64,000 nt of DNA from Tricholoma matsutake (lineage: Eukaryota > Basidiomycota > Agaricomycetes > Agaricales > Tricholomataceae). The position numbers and the translations under genes are program-made. The notes under the pieces were generated by a model. The model was not told the DNA's origin. It saw nothing but the letters and a program-made list of their open reading frames with translations, and ran no database searches. Below, one piece after another: positions 1 through 12,217 of the stretch. Positions within the stretch are counted from its first letter, which is position 1. Every line of letters starts with the position of its first letter. Location: assembly GCA_026075535.2 (NCBI GenBank), contig AP026548.1, positions 1,054,001-1,118,000 of the forward strand, given 5' to 3'.

Positions 1-3000
1 GGCTGGAAGGGCTGACCCTGGTGGACCTACGTACGATGAGGTGAGTGGCGGTCTTAATCTGCCTAGTGTAAAATGTTGAAAATGTAAGTTGGCAGCATAC
101 TAGGTAATCGACGACAACGACAACTAGTCGGTTTATGTAATGACTAGCGCGTTTCGCGATTCGTCTTTGTCAGGTTGTCTGTCACATGTCATTCTCAACC
201 CCCGGTGTAGCAAGTCCTTTCACGTTCACCTCCAAATCTTTAGCTAAATGGTATCTCCGTATGCGCGATGTATCATTCGAGTTGTTGAAGAACTGCAGGC
301 ACTGGCGGACGTGCCATGGCGTCGCCCAACAGGGACAAGGTACTCCTTGGTGACGCACTAAGGAAATGACAGTTTCCTGACGGATATTCTGGAGCGAAGA
401 GTTCAATGGCAGAAATCATGGAATGAGGCAAATTTTGTTCCATATAGGAAGCCAAGTGTTGTTCGAACAAAATGTATCGAATGTCGTTTTTCTTTGTCTC
501 ACCCATCCGGTCTGTTGATCGTTATGCCCTCGCGTGTGATGATATTCCTCATCAGCGTGAAATCACACGCTCATCCCCATGTCCTTGAGTTTCATGTTTA
601 CATGCTTTCCTTGATCATCAGCGGATACCTTCTCAAGCTCCTTTCGGCGCCTTCTTCAAATGCTAGCATCCTCTACCCGGCCAAAGTGGGCTCCAGTGCG
701 TTCATCTTCCTTACTTTGGTCGTCCTCAAACTTCGTGATCCCACACATACTTTTGATTCTATCATAAAACCAGTGGAGACTACCTCCATCGACCTATGAT
801 ATATCTGTCCTATCCAGTGTTGACGACTCGATCGTATTGTCCCTCTAGGACCTCACATCGTTATCTAGCAAGCCATCATCAAACTCGTGCAAGAGAACCA
901 AATAGCAAAGGGTAGTTCGACTCTCATCAATCAAGTGTTCGGAACATACTTACTTCCATTGGCCACTGAGTCCTAAGACCGCAAGCCAGAGAAGTACGTC
1001 ACCCATTGGATATCCATTTTATTCATGTTCACTTTCTAGTACTTCGTATCGCTCTGCTCTATGCCCAGGTCACGCTGAACCATTCAGCCCACATAGCATC
1101 TCTCTCCATGCTAAACATACCGATAGTCGAATGATCCAGATTCTGGTATGGGAAGGTTATCGACCCGATTTAGTTGACACTCCTAGGAGCACTTGCACAA
1201 GAAGCAGATTGATTTTGTACCGCCAGGTGGAGCTTCTGGGATCATCCACACGGGTATCACTCCATGACTACACGGATGGCATTACGTGCGAATGGTTGCA
1301 GAAGATGAAGAACCGCACTGTCGCAAATTCAAGCAGTTTCGAACTAGTCGTCAGTTTAATCTGAGCAATCTGACCCGAGTCAGTGGGAACTGAAGTTAAG
1401 GCTGCCTTTTTAGGGAAGCCGCGCACTAAATTCAGGACACTTCTGGCGCAGTGTCTAAATTCTGCACTTCAGCATCTAGTGTTCAATTTATCTCATGGTG
1501 CATACATTCCTACATCCCGGGCCGCAGTTAACAGTAATGTTTGAACACTCCTCTACGCTGTGTTCTTTTTTTTTACAGTTGGTGTTGTGAGAACTGTCAC
1601 GGCGGAAGTCCAACACTTGAACTAAGTGGGTATGGTTCATCACTTTGGCAAGCGTCCTCATCTAGCTCGGTGTTCAAGTTGAGCGTAATTGCTGTGCGCG
1701 TCCTTTTCAAATTTGGGGTTTACTACCAGCCATAAATAGTATTTACAGCCCCTGAGCAGGCTCCAGTGTTGCATCAAAAATACCACTAGGGTGAAAACTG
1801 TTTTGGCTTGCATGATCGTATTCGGACAGGAACCACCGGACGTGGGTGTTCTCCTCGTTGCTCAGATCCTGTTGCTCAGCCAGTGATACATATACAACGC
1901 GCGATGCGCATCTCCGGATATCCTGAATTAGGAAATCTCATCATTGCTAAGGACTACGAGCTCCCAAGGAAAAGGTTAATAAATATTCTGCACACTTTGG
2001 GGTTATATTCTGGACCAGAACTAGTGTACCGTAGTGATGGCTCATGAGTACGACATGCTCTTCGAGAACCTGTCATCTGTTACTGCGACTTTGTTCATTT
2101 AGGAGTAACTACACCAATGTCCTTGGATACCACACACGAATTCGAAAACATTTAACTTCTGACAGTGGATAACAAGGGAGGCACAAATACCTGTTTGACC
2201 TTCGAATTTCTCCGCCCATCCGTATCGTCCTAAGCAGAACCACATCAGTGAAACGCACTGGAAACGTGGGAGAGTAGGCTTCACAGAAAGACCCTCACTG
2301 ACAGCTGATCGCTGATTGAGAAGCGAGACGATCGGTGCCGCCCATACTAAAGTCCTAGTTCTCGACTGCAAGTTGCGCAGTTCTTTCCGTGTGTTAAGGG
2401 ATGCAAGTAACGTGTTGGCGTATACTGTGTACATCAGTATTACATTTATTGCATTAGCACAGACCGGTGTGTTGATTACACAGCTTACGCTTTGCAATGA
2501 CAAAGTGAAGTCCGAGAAAGACTAGATTCCTCCGCATGGACAACCACTGTGGGTCACGGTGAGAGGCATGACGGAAGATCGATGTAGCAATCGGTTTACA
2601 CATATTAATGACACAGTGGTTATTAGGCTGGAGTAAATTGTTCCTGCGTCAAGATACACGAACGTTTTGTACATAAGAAAACTACTTACCAGGTGAGCGC
2701 ACCAGTTTCCAGTGTATAGCGAATCAGAAGATCAATGGCCTGAATCGTTCTAAGAAAAATTCATCAAAGTTGTGGACCACGGGAACGGAAGAAAGCCTTA
2801 CAAAGTCGAATCCGACAAACCTCGGAGGTTACGGAGATAATAGAACTGTGATGTCGTAATCATAATTTCTGTGGTGGAGGACAGTGAAAGGCCGAGAGTA
2901 AATATCAACTATATGACAATGTAACGACAGTCAGCAATGGGTATTTCAGGGAAAGGAATAACAGGCGCACACTGGGGTATCTCTTTATGAAAGCCGAATA

Positions 3001-4728
3001 TTTATGGACACGAAGCCTGCAGTGAGAGAGTTGAATTATAAATTGATCAAAATGGTAAGGGTTGCCACTCCGTACATTTCGGCTGTGGAAACTGAACAAT
3101 CATGTCAATCAATCTCTTCCTCATAAAAATACCACAACTTGCCAGATGCTGCCACTAGATGTCAAACGAGCCATTTTAGTACCCACTACAGAAAAATCTG
3201 GTTCCACTCACATAACCGACAGAATGCTAGGCAGAGCTTGTAATGGAAATCAGTCAGCAGGTTAAAGTTAAAATGTGAACAACGCACAATGGGCGTTGTG
3301 ATATACCAATTTCCTCTACTAGCTAATCTCAGTTGTCCGTTATGCATTATGCCTTGCCTATGACTATATGTCAAGATTAAACTCACACTTCAGAATGCGA
3401 TGGGCGAAGAAACTAGTGACTCTCAGAGTTATTCAATCCTTATCAGAACTGTGGCTTACCAATGGACAATAAATGTTTGAATGGCCTGCATATCGGAAGA
3501 AAGATAATTGTCAGCACTGTGTTATGTATTACGGCGGTCACCACGCGGATGATATAAGTACCGTCAGAACCACTGTAAACTGAGTAAAACAAGGATTCAG
3601 TTCGATTTTCTTATTTCACGAAAGATATGCCATACAGCGATGGACCTGGAGGAAATATCAATGAGGAATTCTAGCAATCGATCACCCAGAGGAATTACCA
3701 AGGAATGTGATCAATCATATGATGGTCTCCAAAATGAGTAAGAAAGTAATAAAAGAGAGACGCGCATATGAGGCTCGTATGTGTGAGATCGATAATCCTT
3801 CAAAATTCAGCGAGGTCAAATTTACTAGAAGTGAAAATGAGCAAATCCACAAACAAAACGACTATGACCTGAAGTACGATTAGCGATACAGGGAACGGGC
3901 GAGGGTAAACGTACCAGAATCTTCTTCGCGTAGCGATCTTCTGGATAAAATTTGAAATATGCAGCAATTTGGAGACACAGACTTCCTGTCAATCTATTTT
4001 CTCACTCAGCACAAAAAATTAACGAGAGGAAGTTCTGGGACGAACCCGTACGCAAAGGATGCACCGAGCAGGAGCGATCCATACGTCGAAAGATGGGACG
4101 CCATACTTTGTGTTCGAACAAGCAATAACCAGGTGACAAAAGGGGGAATCGCCAGTGTAAAGACTTCTTATATCGATGATTCCAGAGAACCTATGCGCAT
4201 TCCTTGAATAGAGCATATCTACACGAACTGACATCCATGCGTTGCATCAAACCTTTGACACTGCCAGGTCCAGCCCAAAATGGAAGTCGAGTAAAATGGT
4301 ACGAGTCCTTGACGAGTACGAGCTGACTTCTATGAGGCACAAGAGCTTTGCATCTCTGAACCTAACATTCCAGATCACAAGTCATGCGCTCTTTGTAGGA
4401 TATCTCGGGAAGGTCCGAAGGGATGGCGCCAAATGTCATACACCAGAGCTCGGGGTTGCCAGTGAGCGATGAAATCTGGCGTCGGTTACAAATAAGCTTC
4501 GGTGATAAATAAGCTCCAGTGATAGTCCCACGTACCGTTGACATTGGTTTGATTTTGTCATATCTACTAAAGCCGACGTTACACCACAATCTCTCAGACG
4601 TCCATTCCTAGTACATGATCGCACCTGACTAGGCCTGACTGTTACGCCCAGATGTTGTGGGGCTGATATGGAGTATCATATTCCAGCGATGGGCCCTAAG
4701 AATCATTTGTCGATCGGAGCGAGTCACT
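1..4728. other. Region without recognisable genes
   Basis: I see no protein family, transposon terminus or RNA gene here. The longest open frames (101 aa at 494-799 +, 134 aa at 2099-2503 -, 82 aa at 3959-4207 +) show no motif I recognise and look like chance frames in base-balanced DNA. Bases 1-40 stay open in two frames and are followed directly by GTGAGT at 41, so the window could begin inside the last codons of an exon from a gene to the left. That is a guess from one splice-like site. Confidence 0.4.
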
Positions 4729-5237
4729 GCAGGACCCCCGAAAGCCCCCACAAATGTATGTTTCGCAAAAAAAGGGTAATGACCTAGGCCTCGATTTTAT
4801 CCGGATGATGGCACATACATAGGGATTGGCCAAATTTTATCCGGACAAACGGAATGTAGTCATCAAAAAAACCGATTTAGATTTTTTTCTTCTTCTGAAA
4901 TACCTATATTTTGCTTCCGCCGTAGTGCATAGCGCTTAGCCTCCCGTAGGCAGACCGAAATATAAGAATTCAGAACTTTTTGATATGGGAGGACGTTGAT
5001 GAACGTAGTGGAGGATCGGCATATTTTGTGTACTAGTAGATACGCTTGTCGCTAATTTTTTTCAACGCAACCCCGAACTCAAACTTATCCGTACATATTG
5101 GGACATACCTGCTGATGAATCATCAAGTTTATCCGGATTCTCGGACTACATCACCTGAAACTTGGGCCCAACCGCCAAACCGCCAAATTTTATCCGGATT
5201 CGGCACATACATATAGGGGAATTTTCGGGGGTCCTGC
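4729..5237. mobile_element. MITE-like element, inverted ends and internal TTTATCCGGA repeats
   Basis: The 509-bp segment begins GCAGGACCCCCGAAA and ends with its reverse complement. Weaker inverted similarity continues inward for about 35 bp (ATGTATGT in both arms). Four copies of TTTATCCGGA lie inside near both ends. The outer two are followed by a shared GGCACATACATA block in direct orientation (about 4794-4820 and 5185-5213). Internal repeated sites of this kind are typical of transposase-binding subterminal repeats. No coding capacity is seen, so it would be non-autonomous. I found no clean target site duplication, so the family is unassigned. Confidence 0.55.
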
Positions 5238-5323
5238 GACTGCAACCCGGGCGACTTTGCACAGCCTACATAGACGAGGTCTAGAGTGGATAGGATAACA
5301 GACACCGGTATCTCAATATTCTT

Positions 5324-5878
5324 ATGCCTCGGAAATTTTCCCACGTTCTTGAACTAAATGCCGTATATGTATATCGGCTATCAACGACAAGGAACCTCAG
5401 GAACTTAACCTGGGTCGGTCAGGTCCTTCTAACGCTTTTTAAAGAGAACGATAAGAAGCTGTCCAAGATGCTAAAAAAAAATCATGATCATGCGAATCAT
5501 ATCATATGCAAAACAAGTCATGAGCACCACTGGACATTTGTCTCGACTACCAAAGCACTTAAGATAATGGTGAAGCTCCAATTGGGTTCCTCGGTATACG
5601 TATACGCTCCTACGGTTTATCGAGAAGGACATTTGCTCGCTATAAATGAAATTATGATAAGGACTAGGAGTAAGTTCAAGCAATTTCTCATGACAGAAAC
5701 TGAACGTGACTCCTTAAAAGTTAAGCTTGTGGAGGGAGTTGCAATTGGTCCACCTGGGGGATTTGCTCAACCCCATCTAACACCGCAGAAAAACAATATG
5801 ACCAAGGTCGTTAGACACCCGACACCTTCAAAAAAAAAAAAACACCGCAAAAATGGATCCCTACGAAACCTGTCCTGA
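5324..5878 (+). CDS. Hypothetical open frame, 184 aa
   Basis: An uninterrupted ATG-initiated frame of 184 codons that I do not recognise. It is basic, with a lysine-rich tail after about residue 160 produced partly by an A-run near 5830. It has no signal peptide, membrane segment or known motif. It starts 86 bp to the right of the MITE-like element. It could be a decayed fragment or a chance frame; no intron or homologous exon nearby supports it. Confidence 0.2.
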   Translation: MPRKFSHVLELNAVYVYRLSTTRNLRNLTWVGQVLLTLFKENDKKLSKMLKKNHDHANHIICKTSHEHHWTFVSTTKALKIMVKLQLGSSVYVYAPTVYREGHLLAINEIMIRTRSKFKQFLMTETERDSLKVKLVEGVAIGPPGGFAQPHLTPQKNNMTKVVRHPTPSKKKKHRKNGSLRNLS

Positions 5879-6618
5879 GATGAAATACCAGACAGGTCTC
5901 ACCAAACATCAAGCACAATCTGTTGTCTGAGGATGGCAGTGAATAGACTCGTTCATGATCAACACAACAGCAGCCGTATAGACACGCTGGCACTGGCACA
6001 AGGCACTTTAAGCTCTCTTATTTGTATAGCTCCCGAGCCCCGGCGACTCTTATTATTAGAACGTGAACGTGGTATACGCAGATCCGTGCGTGGATGGTGG
6101 CGGAGTACATCGTCAGAGCGCCAGATATAGTACTTGAAGCCGGGAGGTGTTCTCAGGCTGGACCCTGGGGGTGACCAAAAAATTTCAATTGAACGAGGGC
6201 ATCTCGGGCTGGTACGTTCACATGCTCCTTGGAGCGCTGATATACGGCGGCGTCTTGTTGCTTCCATGACGTCCGACGACGTTTGTCGCAAGGATGTGCA
6301 CCTAGATACGGCTTATGTGGGTCAAGAACAGTCAACCATGTGATGATGTTTACAAGCGCCCTCTTCGAATCTGATGTTGTCTTTCATACTGTGTGGGTAC
6401 TGCTGGGAGTGGTGGAGCAACCGGACCTTTGCCGTATTCCATCATATGCAAGGTCAGATGCCAAGTACTATGATTCGAGCTCAAAGCACATAACGGGCAT
6501 GTGTTGAACATTCAACTTCGCAGAAGAATAGCAAAGGGCGTCCAACTGAACTTCCTAAAGCCCGATCCTTAAAAAGGACGTATTTCATTTGATATCAGGT
6601 ACGCAACTCCTTCGAGCA
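5879..6618. other. Intergenic stretch downstream of the Nup107 gene
   Basis: Short frames occur on both strands but none carries a recognisable motif. It contains the 3-prime flank of the Nup107-like gene, which ends at 6619 on the minus strand. No clear polyadenylation signal was identified. Confidence 0.4.
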
Positions 6619-9600
6619 TCAAGATATCAAAGCCCTAAATGGATCCGACCCACCCCCCTCCAAACCCCCAAGCACACCCTGCCTCACCGCTCCCAGATAA
6701 TCTCCCAACCGCCGCCCGTCCTCACCCACGAAATCTTCATACAACTTATACCTGGAATCCGCGACTACATTTGCCAGTTCCAGCGCCTGCTTCAGGTTCC
6801 TAAGATATAAAAATGTAAAGGATGACAATACACAAGAACAGGAAGAAAGAAGACGTACGTGGGTATCCAGCGTCTAGACGTGAAAAGGAGAACGTGTAAG
6901 CGGACGATAAGCTCTGGAATGTAGATCTGGCGAATCCGGATGAGCTCCTGTCGACGACGGTCTCCTAAATTGAAAAATCAAGTCTTCAAATGCTCAACTA
7001 CATAAAAAACACATACCACCACCAGCTTCTACTTCCGTAACCAACCACTCCGAAGTCAACAACTTGGTAATCTGATCCCTCGCCTCCTCAATAACAGCCT
7101 ACAACCCCGATTCCACACATCAGAAACGTGCAGAGTTCCATAACATGATGACCATAAAACCCACCTTATAATCCGCCAACCACGCCGCCCTCGCCTCCCT
7201 CCCCATCCCGGGCACATCCTTCGCCTGATACTCCACCACCCGTTCCAACGTCTCCCAAATCATGAAAAACTGCCTATAATGCAGATACTCTGTCGCACGT
7301 TCCTCCGGCTCTCCAAGAGTCGTCAGCTCAGGGGGTAACATCCCCAATAAACTCTGTGCTAGCTGTACTCGCCCTGATCCTGTGCGAAGCGAAGATCGAG
7401 TTAGCGATAAAAACACACGGGGGGATAGTGCGTGGCATACCCAAGAAATAACGTAGAATGACATTGGCCTGCTCGAGCGCTGTATCGTACGTCGCAACCG
7501 AGAATGTGGTCCATTCGATCGACCTTAACAGGAATGTCTCCGCATCCGTTGGAGGGTGCTGCATTGCGATGATGGAAGGCAGCGTACCACACAGCGGAGG
7601 CAAGTGCTGGTCAAACGAAAATGTCAGCAAACTAACGTTGAAAGAAACAATAGCATCCACTAACCTCGAATGCTCGTTCTATTGTCCGTTCGGCGGCGAC
7701 CACTGCCACACGATCCACATCAAGCCCGTGTTCCCTTGCCCGTGTGAGTGTGAGTCGGCGCTCGTTTGAGTCTGCGCTGAGCTCGAGGGAGACTAGGAAG
7801 AGTGCGTATCGCTCGATGGCGTTATCGCCTAAGGCACCGGCATAGAGTGCAATTAGATCCCGCTGGTTTGCATCCTGTTGTGAATGTAGTAAGCGGGTGT
7901 ACAAAGATATGGGTAAGAGGAAAGTACGAACCTCGAGCACCTGGAGATAAGCTTCAAAGATAGTTTGCGTAGCCAGCGGAGGGACAGACACGTCGATCAT
8001 CTGCAAGAACAGGCACAAATGTGCGAAAAACCGACAGAGCGGGGCGTACCTAAGCCACGCACTCAAATCAATATACCACCACCGGAAAAAAAAAAGAACC
8101 CACTCAAACGACGTCTTCGAAAACGAACCATCCACTAACCCAGATGCAAACGCCTCCAGAAGCGGGCCGGTCCGATCTAATATGATATGGAGCTGTGAAA
8201 AATGGAATGCATGGTCTGCCGGGGGCCTATACGCACACCATACGTCAGGTTAATGCCCTACTCAGAAGACGAAACAGAACCACACCCATCTGCAACCTGT
8301 ACTGTCTTAAGCGACTCCAGCGCGCTCACTACTTCCTTCTCCCACTCCCTTTCCTCTTGTTCCCTCTCCGCCTCCGCTGTGGCCTGCTCCTGATCCTCCC
8401 CTTCAATCACGCCCTCCCTATCACCATTCCCCTCCCAAAATACCCCAAGCCTCGCAAGCTCCATGCTCTCCTTCTCCTCACACACTATCCCGATCTGCGC
8501 CCATAAATGGTCTTCCCAAGTCCGGCACACTGATTTCAGCACACTCGAGGTTTGTGGGGATGGCGCGAGGGCGGCGAAGAGGGTACGTTCGGCTGAAGAG
8601 AGAGATGGCTGGTTTAGGTGGGTGTCAGCATGGATATTGGGAAGGGTGAGAGGGAGAACATACGTTTAGCGCGGCGCGTATACAGGTTGTTTTCCAGAGT
8701 CGCCTTCTGCGATTGCCGGACCACATTTCGGCATCATCGGCGTCCATCGCCCTAGGGTCATCTTCTCGTGGTTCGGTAGCTGTAGCAGTACATCAATTTC
8801 CATTGTTTGCTTATTTGGTGGGGAAAATTTACAGATTGCGCGCCACGAGAATAATCGAGAGCCACGTATACTCGCTGCGCGCCAAGGCTGGTGAGCCTTC
8901 TTGCACAAGTCGAGGGCGTCTTCAAGTCTCCCTGCACGGATGTAGCCGTACAGTGCCTGCACGAGGCTTTTGTCGTAGTTCTAGAAAAATGATTAGCTAC
9001 AGAGTGCGTACGACGTAGATACAGCTTACCGTATCATCAGTAGACAACGCCCTTCCCCCACCTCTATTCACCACATCAGGGTCCATCTCCTTTACCAAAC
9101 CGTCTCTCTGCCCTGTGCCTGTACGCAAAGCCTGCATCACGTTGTGTTTCGTAAACTTCCAGTACCCAGTTGTCGCTTCTGGTCTTTGTGGAGCAGGGGC
9201 GATTTCTTGAAGCCATTCGCGGACAACGATGAGCTCTGTAAGGAGGGGCGAAGCATTCATGATGGCTTGTGCTAGTGTTGACGTGGTGGTATAAGGATTT
9301 TCAGCGAGTAGTTCGTGTGCGGAGGGGAGTGCTGGTGGGTTTGTTTTTCGTGCCCTGGTGAGTGATGAAGTTCGACGAATAAAATTAGTGGCAAAAGAAG
9401 GAGACGAACGGGAAAACGGCTTGTAATAGACCCCAAGTTGATTTTTCCATGCGTAAAAGTTCAATTTCTTCATGAGAAGTTCTTATACCAGGGCTATCCT
9501 CTAAAGTTGTGAGTCTAAAGGTGTAGTTTAGAGTCGAATGTTTGAAAGTTAAAAAATTGAACGTTACTGGTCATGGCATAACTGCTTTAGTCGTGGTGCA

Positions 9601-9698
9601 AAGCCTGTCTCTGGGTCCAGAAGAGCTGCCAAATCGTCTTTCATGGACTGACATAGCGACAGCACGTCGGCGCAGGCAACGTAGAGCGAGTCTGACAT
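6619..9698 (-). CDS. nup107: Nuclear pore protein Nup84/Nup107 family, 13 exons, 798 aa
   Basis: Scaffold nucleoporin of the Y-complex (Nup107-160/Nup84), acting at the nuclear envelope in pore assembly. My exon model, all minus strand: 9698-9568, 9514-9410, 9354-9030, 8980-8833, 8779-8664, 8608-8281, 8215-7932, 7874-7665, 7606-7441, 7379-7165, 7098-7017, 6964-6859, 6799-6619. The joined frame is open for 799 codons including TGA, with 49-66 nt GT-AG introns and consistent phases. Family-typical blocks are seen in order: LRMEKSTWGLLQAV, SPLLTELIVVREWLQE, ALYGYIRAGRLEDALDLC, RTWEDHLWAQ, RFFAHLCLFLQMID, ERYALFLVSLELSAD, RSIEWTTF, ERATEYLHYRQFF and the C-terminal GDYLGAVRQ. The start gives MSDSLY and is the first ATG in frame. 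The donor at 8280 could be shifted by a few bases. It is the only clearly intact single-copy gene here. Its upstream region holds a SINE and a foldback element. Confidence 0.93.
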
Positions 9699-9750
9699 AT
9701 GTATAACCTTCAACAAGTCATGTGATCGCAGGCTGAGCGAATCGGATTCA

Positions 9751-9764
9751 GAACGAGGAGACCC
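9751..9764. repeat. Left target site duplication of the SINE
   Basis: GAACGAGGAGACCC, identical over 14 bp to 10131-10144. It lies 53 bp upstream of the Nup107-like start codon and marks the pre-insertion site. Confidence 0.9.
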
Positions 9765-10130
9765 GGGGGCACGATGGTGTAGTGGCAACCATCGTACTCG
9801 GCCTAGGCCCTGTGACCAACTGACAATAGGCAGGAGGTCTCGAGTTCGAATCCCGCCCCTGTTCAGCCACTGGGGGGTTTTAGTGGGTATTATCCAATGT
9901 GATGAGTCCCACACCACTGTAATCATACAGTGTGCATAAAATGCATTTCCTCCCTGGTAACCCTACTCTGAGGTTCACATTCCTCGGAACCCCTAAGCAG
10001 GTGGCGAGAGCAGTAATGTTGTCATCCCCATATTAAGCAGGATGGTCTTCCAGAAATGGAATTCTAGTGTCTCAAAGCCTCCCACAAATTGTGGGAAAAA
10101 TGCTTCCACCAAAAAAAAAAAAAAAAAAAG
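9765..10130 (+). mobile_element. tRNA-derived SINE, about 366 bp, with poly(A) tail
   Basis: The first 95 bases form a tRNA-like head. GGGGGC at 9765-9770 can pair with the GCCCCT near 9856 as an acceptor stem, and GATGG/CCATC forms a D-arm. A pol III A box (TGGTGTAGTGG, 9775-9785) and B box (AGTTCGAATCC, 9843-9853) are present. A non-tRNA body of about 250 bp follows, ending in 19 A residues (10111-10129). A perfect 14-bp duplication flanks the element. Head, body, A-tail and duplication together define a retroposed SINE mobilised in trans by a LINE. It points away from the Nup107-like gene and lies 67 bp from its start codon. Confidence 0.92.
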
Positions 10131-10144
10131 GAACGAGGAGACCC
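10131..10144. repeat. Right target site duplication of the SINE
   Basis: Second copy of the 14-bp GAACGAGGAGACCC, directly after the A-tail (one G at 10130 separates them). Confidence 0.9.
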
Positions 10145-10154
10145 AGTGGGGATG

Positions 10155-10238
10155 CTCTGTAAAAATGGAAATTTCTGAAAGTCATGTGACTTGCACCTAA
10201 CTATCACGTGACTCTGAGAAATTTCCTTTTTTACAGAG
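10155..10238. mobile_element. 84-bp foldback (hairpin) element
   Basis: The two halves are near-perfect inverted copies. CTCTGTAAAAATGGAAATTT at the left matches the reverse complement of AAATTTCCTTTTTTACAGAG at the right, and pairing continues inward through GTCATGTGA/TCACGTGAC with a loop of about 10 nt. It is either a very small MITE or a transcribed hairpin. It starts 10 bp to the right of the SINE duplication. No clear target duplication is visible. Confidence 0.6.
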
Positions 10239-10547
10239 GGGGACAGGTCACAGACGGCTTGTGACTTGCCGCTTACAATGCGTGGAAGGTCACAATGCTG
10301 GGTGACTTCTACTGAGCAACCCTAGCTCAACCCCTCCCCAGACATGTCACGGGACTTGTCCAACATGTGAAACATTGTTGATGTTGTGATATTGGCTAAG
10401 TGATCGAGACCTTGGATGTGTTTTGCTTCCGCTGGACAAGTATATAGTATTTGAACATATAATAATAACTCTGAAGTGAATCTAAGTGTGCTGTTCAGAT
10501 GCTACAGGTTGTGTCTGATAAAACATGGCATTTGCTGTTGATTGTTC
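10239..10547. other. Flank between foldback element and MULE 1 remnant
   Basis: No gene seen. GTGAC/GTCAC words recur at about 10245-10350, echoing the foldback element's inner arms. This should contain the right end of the MULE 1 remnant, but I could not identify its terminal inverted repeat. Confidence 0.3.
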
Positions 10548-12217
10548 CTACGTTGTTGGTGCAGTGGATCTTGTGGAGTTAGAACATCGTTCTCGACTTA
10601 AACAATTCTGCATCAGTCTTAGAAAACATCTACCTTCCCTCTCTAGTGTATCCAGGAAGCATTGGTCCTCAAATTGGACCTGGTATTCCAACCCACCATA
10701 AAAGTCTTTAATTGTGTCAATGTGGGTTCTCATGGTCTCGCAAAAAGTTTCTCTCCCACCCCACCCCATTTCAAGCGCTGTATCAATCAGTTTGTCATCA
10801 GATTTGTCAGATTCTTCTGAATCATTTCCATTCGGCACATCTGGCCTCATCTCCAAGCTCTCGGAGGTGGTTGGAGGGAGTGGTGCAGAGGTTATTTCAT
10901 GATTTATGTTATCATCAGATAAGGGGACGAGAGATCGATGTGACCAAATTGGCAAGGTGTGATTTCATCTAACTTCAAGGAAAAAAACAGGATGAACAGA
11001 TTGGACCAAGTGCTTGCAAATAAGAAAATGGTCCACGATGAATTGTGGGCAGGTGCAAACCCATCGAAGGGGATCAGGATGGTATTTTTCATTAAGGGGA
11101 AGGGTAATAGCCATTTTCTTCACTTTTTTCCATGCTGCCTTAAAGTCTTTTCTCCACGCAGGTAATTCACAATACTGCCCAATATCAATGAACACAAGAT
11201 CAAGTTTTCGATAATAAGTTGGTGCCAACTTCACCATAAGGATCCACACGAGAAGGTCGAGTCGGGGATTGTGAAAGTGATGAAGAAAATCTTTCTTAAT
11301 GCACTGCCAGCTGTGAAGACAATCTCGGTAAGTAATCCTACTTGCTTTGATGACAGTACTACTTACTGCGCCTCTACCATCATTGTAGTTTTTAACCGAG
11401 GAATCCTAGTGTCTGCACACTGTGCCCACAGCTCCCATCTCCCCTGATGATACCAATTCTCCCACAGGTAAGCCCATGCTTCGCGAAGATCATGCTTGAA
11501 GCAAAACTCATACATCTGCTTCACAGCCCACTCCTTTATGCTGTCCAGACTTGGGGCCAAATATCCAGGAATCAAGGGGTGGGCGCAAAAATGCCATTCC
11601 ATCATATTGACAATGTTAGCGCACAACTCCAAGGGGCAGAAGGTTCGCTGATTATACTTATCATTATCATCATCGCTTTGCTCATCTCCAGATTTGGACA
11701 GGGTTTTGCCATTTGTGTTTGGTGGTGGTACTGTGATTGTTAATCTTGGGGTATGATTGATGATGGGAACATTTTTGCTTCCACCTCCCATCATATTGAT
11801 GGAGTCTACCAGTGGTGGCCACGATTGTGAAGGATTGGGTAATCAAATGAAAAGTGAGTTAGGTCCTTGAGTTGTAGGCATGCCTTCCAGATCAACTGAG
11901 ACATTTGATTCACTAGGTATGCCTCCCTTGCACTCTTTTGCATCCACTTTACCAGTAGGTTGGAACCCTGTGCTGATGAACCCGAACTCCCCTCGTGCAT
12001 GCTTGATGTTATATGGTGTCATAGAAAGTTTGGCTAGCTGAAGACGTGTCCTGATGGCCTTACGCAGATGCCACCAACACAGCTGAATCTTTGCTTGTGA
12101 CCAGGTCTTTTGACATGACCCAATTTTGGCCATATCCTTGTCAACATGCACAAATTGTGGTATGACCCTGTACTTATCACGAAGCACTGTTCCCCAAGTG
12201 GTGAGAGCCTTGGTCCT
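10548..12217 (-). pseudogene. MULE transposase remnant 1 (C-terminal two thirds)
   Basis: Mutator-like transposase of the SWIM-finger fungal type, minus strand, in broken pieces. In order: the second half of the DDE domain (FVHVDKDM, then AKIQLCWWHLR with the MULE C-x2-H signature, 11843-12217); MEWHFCAHPLIPG and VKQMYEFCFKHDLREAWAY (11363-11794); the SWIM finger CTC...CKH (about 11010-11057); and a C-terminal tail FLDTLEREGRCFLRLMQNC (10548-10955). The N-terminal zinc finger and the first catalytic Asp are missing. The remnant starts abruptly at about 12217, where it is fused in frame to a Helitron helicase. Small gaps between pieces may be introns or frameshifts. Confidence 0.85.

Noticed and set aside
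8195..8669. Plus-strand frames of about 100 aa
   Set aside because: They lie antisense to well-supported exons of the Nup107-like gene.
9765..9859. A genuine tRNA gene upstream of Nup107
   Set aside because: The tRNA-like segment is followed by a non-tRNA body and a 19-A tail and is flanked by a 14-bp target duplication, so it is the head of a SINE.
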